Notes: a model not told the origin generated them from the letters alone. Positions 26,625-37,871 are shown, numbered from the stretch's first letter. The stretch: DNA of 64,000 nt from Byssochlamys sp. IMV 00236 (GCA_001931875.2 MSJH02000814.1:186001-250000), one strand, 5' to 3'. A program made the numbers and translations.

Positions 26625-26979
26625 TCATACAGACAACTCCCAAGGAAACCATGGTTGTTCAGACGTCAGTATACTTAGCTATGGCCTTAAAGCTAACATA
26701 CCTACGGGGCGTCTAATTATACTACTGGTAAAGGAATATTTCTTCTTCTGATGCTCTTAGGAGCGGTATTCCAAGTGATTTTAGAAAATGCCGGATGATA
26801 TTATGTTCCATTCCATATTGGATTTCTGTAATTTCCAACCTTGGCTACAATTCTGTCGCAGTATCATATATTGTGATGGAAACGTAACCATCCAGCTACC
26901 CGGTCACAAGTTCACTAGCTGTGGAAATGGATACAATAACCCATATAGGCACAACCTCGGACGGTAGCCATGGCCCACC

Positions 26980-28317
26980 TTAGGAGAAGAAACGATTCTT
27001 CGGCCGTGGAAGACCAAGGTGTTCGCGCAACGTCGTCCCTTCATACTCCTTACGGAAAATACCACGACGTTGCAGCTCCGGTACCAGCCGGTCGACAACA
27101 TCATCCAGACCTTGTGGAACGAATGGGAAAGTGACGGTGAACCCATCAGCAGCCTCCTGTTCCAACCAGGTACCTAATTCATCAGCGATAGTCTCAGGAG
27201 TCCCGACAAAGGCGAGTCCGGCATAACCACCATAGCGCTGCGCAAGTTGCTTAACTGACAGGTTTTCTTCCTTGGCGAGCTTTATCGCTCCCTCGCGACC
27301 AGTTTTGCTGGCGTTTGTCTCTGGCAGGTCCGTCGGCAGTGGACCGTCCGGGTCGAAACCAGATGCATCAGTCCCCAGAACAACAGACAGTGAAGCAATA
27401 GCACTGTCGTAATGGACACGGCTATCAAGCTCGAGACGTTTCTCTTTTGCCTCCTCAACCGTATCTCCGATAATTATGAGAGCAGCAGGCAGGATCTTCA
27501 GATGATTGGGATCGCGACCGGCAGCAACTGCCCGTCCTTTGATATCCGCATACAGAGCCTTTGCGGATTCGATGTCTCGCGGTGAACAGAAGACCGCCTC
27601 AGCCGTCTCAGCTGCTAACTGCTTCCCAGGCTCAGACTGACCAGCTTGAACAATGACCGGCCAGCCCTGTACTGGTCGCGCTATATTCAGCGGCCCCCTC
27701 ACCTTCAAGTGGTCCCCCTTATGGTTCAAAACATGCAACTTCTCCGGGTCAAAATAGATACCACTCTCCTGGTCCCGGACAAATGCATCATCGGCGAAGC
27801 TATCCCATAGACCAGTAACCACATCATAGAACTCTCGAGCCCTCTTATACCGCTCTCCATGCTCCACATGCTCGTCTAATCCAAAATTCTTTGCAGATTC
27901 TGGATTCCCGGTCGTGACGATATTCCACGCCGCTCGACCATTACTAAGATGATCCAGCGATGCGAATCGTCTAGCAATATGATACGGTTCATCATATGTC
28001 GTCGATGCAGTGGCCGCCAGCCCGATCCTCTCCGTTACCTGCGACAGGGCAGAGAGTAGAGTGAAGGGCTCAAAGGACGTAACGGTGTGACTGCGTTTCA
28101 ATGCATCGACGGGCATATTCAACACAGCAAGATGGTCAGCCATGAAGAAGGCGTCGAACTTGGCTTTTTCCAGCTTCTGGATGGATGATTTCAGATGGTT
28201 CAGGTTGAAATTGGCATCTGGATAAGCGCCGGGATAACGCCATGCTCCGCTATGTAAACTGACCGGACGCATGAACGCGGTGAGGTGTAATTGCTTGGAC
28301 TGTTTTGAATCCGACAT
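26980..28317 (-). CDS. FMN-dependent monooxygenase, NtaA/SnaA/DszA family
   Basis: Single-exon gene for a 445-residue bacterial-luciferase-like flavin monooxygenase of the nitrilotriacetate monooxygenase component A group. Such enzymes use FMNH2 supplied by a separate reductase to oxidise sulfur- or nitrogen-containing compounds. Visible family features are HSGAWRYP near residue 22, FDAFFMADHLAVL, EPFTLLSALSQVTERIGLAATAST, FASLDHLSNGRAAWNIVTT, AKNFG, then GWPVIVQAGQSEPGKQLAAETAEAVF and FVGTPETIADEL. The C-terminus is LREHLGLPRPKNRFFS. The start MSDSKQSKQ lies 24 bases from an N gap in the leader. The nearest gene is convergent (DUF92), and no flavin reductase is adjacent. Lack of introns could reflect a bacterial origin or intron loss. 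Substrate cannot be predicted. Confidence 0.9.
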   Translation of the reverse strand: MSDSKQSKQLHLTAFMRPVSLHSGAWRYPGAYPDANFNLNHLKSSIQKLEKAKFDAFFMADHLAVLNMPVDALKRSHTVTSFEPFTLLSALSQVTERIGLAATASTTYDEPYHIARRFASLDHLSNGRAAWNIVTTGNPESAKNFGLDEHVEHGERYKRAREFYDVVTGLWDSFADDAFVRDQESGIYFDPEKLHVLNHKGDHLKVRGPLNIARPVQGWPVIVQAGQSEPGKQLAAETAEAVFCSPRDIESAKALYADIKGRAVAAGRDPNHLKILPAALIIIGDTVEEAKEKRLELDSRVHYDSAIASLSVVLGTDASGFDPDGPLPTDLPETNASKTGREGAIKLAKEENLSVKQLAQRYGGYAGLAFVGTPETIADELGTWLEQEAADGFTVTFPFVPQGLDDVVDRLVPELQRRGIFRKEYEGTTLREHLGLPRPKNRFFS

Positions 28318-28340
28318 TTTGTTTTTTTTTTTTTTTTTTT

Positions 28341-28383
28341 NNNNNNNNNNNNNNNNNNNNNNNNNNNNNNNNNNNNNNNNNNN
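28341..28383. other. assembly gap (43 N)
   Basis: Forty-three N bases between two T-rich runs, in the leader of the minus-strand monooxygenase gene. As with the gap at 13278, it coincides with a homopolymer. Confidence 0.98.
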
Positions 28384-29191
28384 TTCTTTCTTTTTTGCTT
28401 CTCTTGATTCCTGTCGAGATTTGATACTCTTGTATAGCTTTTGTAATGTATGTAGTAGTGTAGCTCAACAACCACCAGCAAATAAAGCTCGATAAAAAAG
28501 GACGAACAGCGCAGCTAAAGCAGTCACTTATATATTCCTTATCTTGTATATATATCCCATGCATTAACTACAGCGATGATGCCGCTGATGACAAATGCAA
28601 TAACGCTCACCCTGTCCATTTGGGTAATGGCGGCAATCACGACATCGAGATGCGGGGCTTTGTGATTACCCATTATCGCTCTTTGCGTGAATCCGCAGCT
28701 CATCACTGGTCGAGATAGATATTCGGTCATTTCTTATTTCCGTGGCAGTCATCATGTTTCTGTTTTGTGTAGGCTGTGTCTTTTATAGCAAGGAGTGAGG
28801 GTTCGGGGTCTATAGTGTGTGTGATGTTAGGCGTACAACTCAAGCTATCTATATATACCTACCTATGCCATATATCCTACCTTACACAGCTCTTTCTATG
28901 GCTCAAAAAGGGACATTTTGGTATATTCTAAGCGCAGTTCCATTGCCTACTTCCACTGCAGATCATCAGCCAGCTTTGAGGTGTCCAAAGGATGAGACGA
29001 CAACGCTGACGATATATTCGATTTCGTCATCAAACACGGATCCTGTGTGATATCTATGCGTGGTGTCAGTGGATTTCATTAATACGAGCAAGGGAGAAAA
29101 AATAAATAAAATAATAACACCAGATAGTATACCCCAGGGTTATATTGAGTGAAGAGTTGAAGAATCAATAATAAAAAAAAGCAAAAAGATA
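28384..29191. other. AT-rich intergenic region upstream of the monooxygenase gene
   Basis: No gene is supported. A 63-codon minus-strand frame at 28539-28730 has one hydrophobic segment (VSVIAFVISGIIAVV) but no other support. Confidence 0.4.
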
Positions 29192-29265
29192 TGACCAGAC
29201 TGGGGCTCGATCCCAGGACCTTATCGGTGTTAACGATACGTCATAACCAACTAGACTATCCGGCC
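29192..29265 (-). tRNA. tRNA-Val (AAC)
   Basis: The minus strand folds as a 74-nt tRNA without intron. The acceptor arm pairs GGCCGGA with TCTGGTC (two G-U pairs), with discriminator A. The anticodon stem is TATCG/CGATA and its loop TTAACAC gives anticodon AAC, reading GTT valine codons. The T stem is CTGGG/CCCAG. The T loop starts with A instead of T at position 54 (ATCGAGC), still matching the Pol III B-box consensus GWTCRANNC. Downstream on the minus strand are runs of five and eight T, giving a good Pol III terminator. Confidence 0.93.
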
Positions 29266-29516
29266 TTCTTGTTGGTATCACGTGAATCCGAATGCTTTAT
29301 GAGGGTAAAATCATTGCTTCCGGAACTACTGCTGTTTCTCGAGGCCTCCAGTGGTTTAGCACAGGCAGTGTGTGTGTAGACAGAACAGGAGGCCTCTGTT
29401 CTTCGAGAGGGCACTTAAAATGTGAGTGAGTTGATTAAATTATCTACTCTATACCTAGTCATGCAAATGTTGGTGTTTGCCAAATGTATGCACTGCATGA
29501 TCTAGGGCAATAAAAG

Positions 29517-29534
29517 ATATATATATATATATAT
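29517..29534. repeat. (AT)9 dinucleotide repeat
   Basis: Perfect AT repeat in the intergenic region between the tRNA and the TPR-like gene. Confidence 0.85.
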
Positions 29535-29763
29535 CGTGCCATGCTCCATGCTCTTCCCTTTCCAGGATGTGTGCTTTATGCAGCGCTTAAACATGAGACA
29601 TAGTTGGTTTACCAGGATAGAGTCAGTGTCATAAGTCATATTGACGAATTGTATCACCATTTGCATACTAGATTATTTGCACATAACCCCTCATGTACCT
29701 CTTTCCCACTGGGTAAGAACCTCAGATATGTTCCATGCGTGCATGTCATCCCCGACGATAGTT

Positions 29764-30816
29764 TCAATGACCCTGCTGTGAATTTTCGCTAGCTGGAAGA
29801 TCCGACCTTGAAGCTGCATCGGTATGGCATTCTCCAGCTCCTGAGTTTTCTTTATTTGTCTGGCGAAGCCTCCTTTGCGCCTCCATAACCTGCGCATACA
29901 TAGTCTCCGCGTGCCTAAGTATGATCCGTTTCTTCTCCAGATCGGATAGGCCTGGCTGGAAGAGGCTCAAATAGACCTCAACATCTTCACCCTCCTTATA
30001 TTTTCCAATACAGGATCGGGCTTTCATGAAGAACATCCTCGCTCTCTTATGGTCTCCTCTCACATATTCGACCCGCCCAAGCCAATACTTGCACCTACCC
30101 TCAAGGGGTTCGTAATCAAAAGTCCTCGCAAGTTCAAGTGCCTCTCTAGCCAATTCTTCCGCCTTATCGGGGTCGTCCGCATTCAAACAAGCCTGTGCAT
30201 GTAAGAGCGTAGTCGTTATGCAACGCTGCGTCATAATATCCTCAACGTTGTCATATAGAAACTGCGACATCGGAACAGCCGCAGGAGGAGGCCAAACAGG
30301 CTCATTCATCCTACCTCGTAACGACCTCTCCCATTTCGCATAATCCCTTTTTGACTCTTGCTCGATCATGCGTTGGGTCTCCCGATATCGTTTTAATCCA
30401 GATTCAGCGCGTGCTTTCTCATTATTCCAGAGGGCGCGGAATCCGTCTCTCTCTAAACGCAAACGCTGGATCTGCTCTTCAACAAGAGACTGGTAACGAC
30501 GGAAATCTTCACGGGATATGGGATCGGTCGAGTCTGAATGCCACGGTTCGAGAGTATCGTAGTCACCATCTTCATCATCATCATCATCCCCTCCGCTTGA
30601 TAGAGAGGGTGATGCAGAGTCACTATCCCCATGTAGTTCATCTCCCCCGTTTGTCGAAGTGTCAGGCGTTCCTAGTGACCTTGTGTGATCTTCCGAGTGC
30701 ATTCCAGATGCCATGTGCTCGTCATCGCTGAAGTTTGAGGATATAGGGTCGGACGCCAGGGGGTCCAAGCCCAACATACCAGTTGTCTGTTCATAGTTTC
30801 CGTCTTGGTCGTTCAT
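29764..30816 (-). CDS. fungal hypothetical protein with coiled coil and TPR-like repeats
   Basis: Single-exon gene for 350 residues. The N-terminal about 105 residues are disordered and acidic, with a poly-Asp block near residue 77 (GGDDDDDEDGDYD). A coiled-coil-like segment follows, about residues 106-160 (FRRYQSLVEEQIQRLRLERD). The centre, about 190-270, has helix pairs with TPR-like spacing: AQACLNADDPDKAEELAREAL and GRVEYVRGDHKRARMFFMKA (each shown as under 22 residues). The C-terminus is polar. No catalytic motif is visible, so a scaffold or regulatory role is only a guess. The next gene upstream on the same strand (31440-32144) has a similar coiled-coil-then-TPR plan, suggesting the two may be distant relatives. 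I do not recognise a named family. Confidence 0.7.
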   Translation of the reverse strand: MNDQDGNYEQTTGMLGLDPLASDPISSNFSDDEHMASGMHSEDHTRSLGTPDTSTNGGDELHGDSDSASPSLSSGGDDDDDEDGDYDTLEPWHSDSTDPISREDFRRYQSLVEEQIQRLRLERDGFRALWNNEKARAESGLKRYRETQRMIEQESKRDYAKWERSLRGRMNEPVWPPPAAVPMSQFLYDNVEDIMTQRCITTTLLHAQACLNADDPDKAEELAREALELARTFDYEPLEGRCKYWLGRVEYVRGDHKRARMFFMKARSCIGKYKEGEDVEVYLSLFQPGLSDLEKKRIILRHAETMYAQVMEAQRRLRQTNKENSGAGECHTDAASRSDLPASENSQQGH

Positions 30817-31211
30817 ATCGGGAAGAGACCTCGCTGTTATCGTAGCAAGTTCGGAATAGAAGAAGAAATCTAGTCTATGTAGTAGAAGGAGTTAAGTGTG
30901 CGGTGAAAAATGAAAGTAGAGGGATGACATGTTGCCCATTCTAGCTGGCGGCACTTCCCCACAGAAAGCGAGTATCGTGCGGAAGATGCCACCAACCTTG
31001 ACATACCATAGATAGTTCCTAAAGAAATTATCACAGAAACAGGTTTTACTACTCTTTTTGTAAGCTTGTCTTTGTATATATCAATCATCTTCTGCATTAG
31101 ATATGAAGGAACGACAAATTACGGTTCGAAGAATCCCCCTTTATTTTTGTGAAAACATCCTCACAGACACCATAGCAATTCTCTTCGACTATTTATCAAT
31201 AGTTTAAGGCA
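30817..31211. other. intergenic region between the two TPR-like genes
   Basis: No coding signal. It holds the leader of the 350-aa gene and the 3' flank of the next one. Confidence 0.4.
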
Positions 31212-31439
31212 TTACTTAGGACGCCTTCGTACAAGGTCGAGATAATAATCCGGTTCGTCACGTGTCGACTCCTTGTCTGGATATATCTGTCCGGGAGAGA
31301 TAAGACTCACACAGTCCTCATTTGCTCTCGATGTTTGGGACAACGGAAGTTCTGTAACATCTAAAGGATGCACTTGCAGAAGAGGGCGCTGGCCTCTCCC
31401 GAACTTTTCTCGCATATGGTTTCTTACTGCTTCGCGCTG
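31212..31439 (-). pseudogene. in-frame continuation of the TPR-like gene after the stop
   Basis: Seventy-five open codons follow the TAG in the same frame and end at a TAA or similar stop at 31212. The peptide has normal composition (PLLQVHPLDVTELPLS, then a polar tail ending DYYLDLVRRRPK). Best read as the lost C-terminus of the gene at 31440-32144. Confidence 0.4.
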
Positions 31440-32144
31440 CTACTTCTGCGCTTTATCTTGATAACCAGGGGTATGCAGAGCATGAGCAAACGACTGGTAG
31501 GCGGCTTTCCAGTTCTGCTGAACCATCATATCTTTCCCCTTGATGAAATAGGAAACCCCACTGAGTTCCCTGGCTTGCACATGATCCGAAACGCAATGTT
31601 CCTCGCAGCGCCTGAGCACATTGTCCACAATATAAGACGACTCATCGTGTACTCCACTGCTATGTAAAATGGCTGCCATGAACAGACGACATTTCATGGC
31701 ATCATACCAATCGATATTGGGATTCTTCGTTAGGATACTGCTGACTGCATTGAGAGCGTTCTGGGGATGACCAGTTAACCAGTGCATCTCTGCCTCACCA
31801 AGTACTGCCGAGTTGCTGGAGGAGCAGAGCCAAGTGTCTTCAATCCATGCCAGATCAGTACTGGAGTCCACCACAGGGCTTACAGCGGGGAAGTAAGCAC
31901 ATTCCTCTGATATCCCTGTTATGCGCACCAGACCCGACTGCACCCGTGATATAAGAGTGTCGTATTCGGCAATCTGGCTTTCAAAAGAATCAATCAAATC
32001 ATGGAAATAATACAGATTACGGCGGACAGCCTCTCTCTCGTCCGCGACCTTGTTGAGCAGTTCTAGCAAGTGATCTGTTTCTCGCGATAGCCGCTGGGAT
32101 CTTTTCCTATCTTCGTGATTGGGGCTTGCCACATAATACTCCAT
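31440..32144 (-). CDS. TPR-like fungal protein, probably cut short by an in-frame TAG
   Basis: Minus-strand frame from ATG 32144 (MEYYVASPNHEDRKRS) to TAG at 31440-31442, 234 residues. An N-terminal coiled coil (DHLLELLNKVADEREAV and SQIAEYDTLI) is followed by TPR-like helices such as AEMHWLTGHPQNALNAVSS and WKAAYQSFAHALHTPGYQDKA. The same frame stays open for 75 more codons beyond the TAG, to 31212, beginning QREAVRNHMREKFGRG, which continues the helical pattern naturally. So the intact ancestral protein was probably about 310 residues. No good intron that would remove the TAG is seen. It may be a pseudogene, a shortened functional allele or a base error. The in-frame region upstream of 32144 to 32198 lacks another ATG. 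Confidence 0.55.
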   Translation of the reverse strand: MEYYVASPNHEDRKRSQRLSRETDHLLELLNKVADEREAVRRNLYYFHDLIDSFESQIAEYDTLISRVQSGLVRITGISEECAYFPAVSPVVDSSTDLAWIEDTWLCSSSNSAVLGEAEMHWLTGHPQNALNAVSSILTKNPNIDWYDAMKCRLFMAAILHSSGVHDESSYIVDNVLRRCEEHCVSDHVQARELSGVSYFIKGKDMMVQQNWKAAYQSFAHALHTPGYQDKAQK

Positions 32145-32198
32145 GTTTAAATCGAATGGAAAGACAATATATTGTTCAGGAATTTGACAATATTGCAA

Positions 32199-33555
32199 GC
32201 TTGGTACGTGATGTGAGATCTCCTGTCTTTTATCAGTGCGGTCACTCAGCTAAACCACCAGAAGCTCTTTTCATTCGAAGAAATGTCCCAAACAGTCTCC
32301 AATTACTAATAATAGGCAGTAAAGAAGCACAAGGAGAGAAAGGAAGACAGCACATCCAGGCTTTGTTTTCCTGGCCCGACGTCTTCTTTGTTGCAGTCAT
32401 TGTTCTCCTTTCATGCCTTCGAAATGCCTGGTAGACTAGTTCGCTCTGGCTACTAAGTATGCATCTGACTGCGTCTCACCGTCCTACTGACGAAACACGG
32501 ACGATTTCTTAACTAATTAGCTTCCGCACTTCCAGAATTGCGGGCTACAGTTCAGCGAGGATAGCTTTGGCGAGAAAATCGTCTCTACTCTCGCCGGGTC
32601 GCCGAGCTATCTGCTTCGAATTGAAGCTATTTATCAGTCCGTCAAGGAAGGCTTCTAGGCCTGCGCCGCGGCGGGGAAACTTGGCTGAACGCGGCAGGAA
32701 TCAAACAGGACAAACGAGGCAAACTCTCCACCATGAGCAACCCCGCTCTCTACCGCGTTCCGGATGTTGATCTTCTGGTTGGATTGTACAGTAAGGATAC
32801 TGACCAGAACCGGATCCTTTCGGTTGTACTTCAACGCTAAGACTGGCAGGCAAACTGCAGTTCATGCGTCATACGCTCGAAATGACTCGTCTGTTCCTTG
32901 CTGCTGCTCCTGCATATGTTCTTATTGGATTATCTCCATCAGGCTGGGAGGGCGCGAGGCGCCTTGACCCCTCTCAAGGATGACCAGAAAGCAAAAGAAA
33001 AACACGGGGAACGGGGAATTGGATCTTCTCACCAGAGATGCTCGGTCGTCCCGTCCCTGCTGCTTGGAACAAACACATTTCTAGGTGACAAGAAGATCGC
33101 AGATGGGATTGCCCGATAACCACCATGGTTTGAGTGGAACACAGCTACGTCAGGATTGGAAAAAAGAAGGGTCCACTACATGGAAACTCACTCAACGCCA
33201 GCGGACTTTGTAACCGCCATGGTCGGAGATGCGCTATTTGCGCCTGCCCCGGGACGCCGTTCTAATGGCTCCATGATCCAGGAACGAACATGGGCTGACT
33301 GCTTATGCGATGATCCGGACCCCGTATAAATGAACTCTATTCCGCTGATTTGGGGGCCTGTCCATTCGACATTATTGTATCTACTAGCAATATCGACGAT
33401 CCATCAGACTTCACATGTAATAAATTGTTTGTCAACCTGCAACCTCCGAACTGTTTTCTCTACACGACAATAGTGACTTTTCGCTCGCTTCCCATCGAGA
33501 CGCCGGCTCATTGGTTTTTTTGAATTGCTTTTCACACGTGTACTGAGACGTCATC
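32199..33555. other. divergent intergenic region upstream of egtA
   Basis: Shared by the minus-strand TPR-like gene and egtA. No gene is supported. A CACACGTG-like sequence and a T run lie just before the egtA start. Confidence 0.45.
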
Positions 33556-36500
33556 ATGGCACCAGCAATATACCGTCCAAACGACATTGACATCATTGAC
33601 ATTCGTCAAGAGGAGCTTGAGCTCTCTCTTGGAAAGGAAATAGTCCGTGGCCTAAATCCGCAAGATGGCCGACCTCGATCTCTTCCAACGATTCTGTTAT
33701 ACGATACAGAGGGCCTGAAACTATTCGAACAGATCACGTATCTGGAGGACTATTACTTGACAAATGCGGAAATAGAAGTTCTGCTCACGCATGCGAGAAG
33801 CATTGTGGAACGAATCCCAGATAATGCGCAATTGATTGAGCTCGGTAGCGGGTGTGTTATTCTTGAGACCTATGGCTTAGATGCTAGACGTGTAGACACC
33901 CCTGCCTGTTCAGGATCTAACAAAACTCTAGGAATCTTCGCAAGATCGAGATATTGTTGAAGGAATTTGAACAGACCCGAAAGAAGGTGGACTACTATGC
34001 CCTCGACCTTTCACTTGAGGAGCTCCAGCGTACATTTTCAGAAGTCTCGGCGAGTACATATGCGCATGTTCGATTCCATGGACTGCATGGAACGTACGAT
34101 GATGCTCTCACGTGGCTCAAGAACCCCGACAACAGGAAGCAGCCAACTTGTGTCCTGTCAATGGGCTCTTCAATCGGGAACTTCTCTCGGGACGGCGCTG
34201 CAGCCTTTCTACGAGGATTCTCAGAGTTACTTGGTCCCTCAGATTCCATGCTCATTGGACTAGACGCATGCAAGGTTCCAGAGAAGGTGTACAGAGCCTA
34301 TAATGATCGAGAGGGAATCACTCATAAATTCTATATGAATGGGCTGGTGCATGCGAACGTAGTGCTGGGCGTTGACGCCTTCAAGCTAGGTCAATGGCAG
34401 ATTGTGAGTGCCTACGACGAGAATGAAGGACGGCACCGTGCTTTCTATTCCCCGGCACAGGATGTATCAATAAACGGCATCAAGCTGCGGAAAGGTGAGA
34501 AAATCATTATCGAAGAGGCATACAAATACTCTGCCGAAGAAAGCGAGCAGCTGTGGCGCAAGGCCGGGCTGATCCCTGTCACTGCATTTGGTAGCAGCTC
34601 CGACGAGTACCGTGAGTAACCCTTGTGTGAACCCCGACCCGATGATCTCAGATCATATCATCTCCCCGTTACGTCCACTGACGTCCATGGATTCTTACTA
34701 TATCCATCCATTGAACCTTTGGAAGCCTCTTATCACCTGGAAAAATAGCAGTCGACACGCACGGATAAATTCATAACATCGAATTTAGCTCACATCCAGT
34801 ACAGATATCCATATGTTATCTCCAGGGACCGTGGAGTTTCCTTCCAAAGTGGCGCAGTACGCTGCGCAGCCCATACCTGGCCTGTCAGATTGGCAGGCTC
34901 TCTGGTTGGCGTGGGATATCGTCACTAAAGGCATGATTCCAAAGGAGGAACTCATGTCGAAGCCCATCAAGCTTAGGAACGCCCTGATCTTTTATCTGGG
35001 GCATATCCCTACCTTCTTAGGTAAATTGTCAAAACATTCCACATGGGTCTTTGGTCAAGTGCTTACAAGAACAGATATCCATCTAACGCGTGGTCTGCAT
35101 GGTAAACCGACTGAACCAAAGTATTACCAGTCAATCTTCGAGCGCGGTATTGACCCTGATGTCGATGACCCTGAGCAATGTCATTCCCATAGCGAAATAC
35201 CAGATGAATGGCCCCCTGTTTCAGAAGTTTTGGATTACCAAGACCGGGTTCGAGCTAGGGTCAAGTCTCTTCTGAAAATGGATAGCCTAGCACAGAATCG
35301 ACTCCTTGGAGAAGCCATGTGGCTCAGTTTCGAGCATGAAGCCATGCACCTCGAGACCTTCCTTTACATGCTGCTTCAGAGTGAAAGGACTCTCCCCCCT
35401 CCAGGTGTCAGTACGCCGAACTTTCGCGACCTTTGCTACCAAGCGAGGAGGGACCACAAACCAAATGAGTGGTTCACAATCCCGGAGCAGAAAGTCAACA
35501 TCGGACTCGACGATCCCAATCCAAATGAGGTCCCACAAGCTTTCGGGTGGGATAACGAAAAACCGCAGAGGACTGTGGTAGTGCCGGCATTTGAGGCGAA
35601 AGCCAGGCCGATAACTAACGGGGAATTCGCACACTATATGCAAGAGAACCGAATAAAGAACTGGCCGGCATCTTGGATACTGACAAGCAACGAGAGCAAT
35701 GGTGCTATTGCCTCGAATTCCGAGTTAATCTCCAAACTCTCCGTCCGCACTGTCTTCGGACCCGTTCCACTCGAGTTGGCTGCTGACTGGCCAGTAATCG
35801 CCTCATACGATGAACTTGCAGGATATGCCGAATGGAAAAACTGCAGGTTGCCAACCTTTGAAGAGGCCAGGAGTATTTACAAGCACTCGGCTCTTCTTAA
35901 AAGTTCTACGGTCGATGGTGCGCATCGCGGCAGGTAAGCGAACAATCTTATCATTGGTCTTAAGACGTATGTGCTGATCGGGGATCTAGCAATCATATCG
36001 ATGGCATCGACGGTACAGACAGTGAAAATGGTAAACATGCCTCCAATGCCAATACTACGGCTTCGAATGGAAACTCTCACGAGGTCAACCCGCCGGGACC
36101 CCGTTGTCCAGATCACCAGCCGGTTCAAAGACTTTCTCATGATACAATGCCAGTGTTCCTTGATCTCGACGGCTGCAACGTCGGGCTCAGACACTGGCAC
36201 CCTACCCCAGTTACCCAAAATGGCGACCATCTTGCCGGGCAGGGTGAACTGGGAGGCGTCTGGGAGTGGACCAGCACGCCGTTAATGCCGCATGACGGCT
36301 TCAAGGCCATGGAGGTCTATCCTGGATATACATGTGAGTCAGAACTCTGGACTCTGGACTCGATAGCAAATTATTTGTCTTTGCAGGTAAAGCTGACTAC
36401 TTCTCAGCGGACTTCTTCGATGGAAAGCACAACATTGTACTGGGTGGCTCTTGGTCTACTCATCCACGGATTGCGGGCCGAACAACCTTGTGAGTCTTCC

Positions 36501-36615
36501 AGCCGTGTATTATTCATCTATAAGCCGGTCCACTGACATATCATCAAGTGTCAACTGGTATCAACGTAATTACCCCTACGCTTGGGTAGGAGCGCGTCTT
36601 GTACGTGACATTTGA
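33556..36615 (+). CDS. egtA: bifunctional ergothioneine synthase EgtA/Egt1
   Basis: Makes hercynine from histidine and S-adenosylmethionine, then adds cysteine oxidatively to give the ergothioneine precursor. Seven exons (33556-33851, 33932-34611, 34805-35020, 35075-35933, 35990-36333, 36387-36489, 36549-36615) give about 854 residues. The N-terminal EgtD-like methyltransferase (about 20-325) shows LLYDTEGLKLFEQI, the SAM loop ELGSGNLRK across intron 1, YALDLS and CVLSMGSSIGNF. The middle DinB-like domain has the iron-binding HX3HXE in FEHEAMHLETF. The C-terminal formylglycine-generating-enzyme-like domain has PITNGEFAHYM, CRLPTFEEARSIY, GGVWEWTSTPL, IVLGGSWSTHPR and ends NWYQRNYPYAWVGARLVRDI. 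The 54-nt intron at 35021-35074 has no stop and length divisible by three, so retention would insert 18 residues. All key motifs are intact. Confidence 0.94.
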
Positions 36616-37871
36616 AGCATGGAACTTGCTTCATCCGATAGCGTTACCGTATGAGGTCGATATGACTCTGGACGTTCATTACCACTTAAAACTTGATGTC
36701 CTCCACTCACATCATTATTTGCGGTTTATAGGAATGCCAGGACAATATTCATTGTGTTTGGTGAACTGTAGTAATACGCCCTATTGCGTAATATCATCAC
36801 TTGATTCGAGTAACTGTTGCTTGTGATAATTATGACTTTCCACTCCTGACACTTGGGATGGTACTCCAAACGCCGTGAAACTCAGAATATGCTTGCCATA
36901 AGAGCTTATCATCAATTCGATGCTCTAGATCTACTAACACCTTACCGTTACGCCGTCACCTTATTAAATAAACGGCCATCAAAGCAGACTTTAGTCCATG
37001 TACGCTTCCACACAGGCTCTGCAACCTCCATACCTCTCAACCCACGCCATCAACAGATATCCACCACACTTAGGACACTACGATCTCCTCCAGTATCTCC
37101 AGAACGAAGCAAATAAAAATTTATAATTTCGGGCCTATTTTAGTGGGTAGACCGCGCTTCGTCAGGGTTCCATATATGCCCTTTAGAAACGGCATAGTGC
37201 TTGCACTATCAAACGCAAACTAGTAAATACTTTATATGGAAAGCTTATAGAAAGAATTGAGCTTGCTATTATGCTGATGAGCAACATATACAGATGTTGG
37301 AGAATGACGAGACGAAGCTGGCGTGCTTTAACATATTCGTGAGTGGACCGGTGTCATTGCTACTGCAACCCTGTACAGTGAAGACTGTCTGTAGGGAGCT
37401 ATATCTAAATAATGGAACCCTCAAGGCCAGGTCTTTTTCTGCTTCTGGTCTACGTACGCATAAACACGTATGAGAGTCTGGGAGATTTCGTAATTCCTAG
37501 CTCTCGCAGCATCGTTTTTTAGATGCCATAGATTCTCTACACATAGTAACCAGTCACGACAGGTATCTTGATTCTGATTGGGTATTTAACTGTCTATTGC
37601 CTTCTAAGCTGATCCCCAGTACCATGCTAGAGTATTGTTGGTGATATGCATTAACAGTCTTCAACGAATCGGCTGATTCCATCCGTCCCTCCCACTCATG
37701 CTGCATCTTCTTTGTTTCCACCTCAGTTTCTCCGTTGCAGTAGCTGAAGAAGGTGCCTGTCTGTATACAATCTCGCTCGTAAGCATGCTGGTGATGACCA
37801 ATATCAGGAGATCGAGCGCTTCAGTGAACTCACCACAGAGCAGACAACCTATTGACAACGGACAAAACAAG
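36616..37871. other. AT-rich intergenic region after egtA
   Basis: The convergent region between egtA and the minus-strand kinase-like gene. Short open frames have no protein-like continuity. Nothing is called. Confidence 0.45.

Noticed and set aside
13278..28383. N runs considered as biological features
   Set aside because: Both lie in T homopolymers and outside coding exons; they are assembly gaps.
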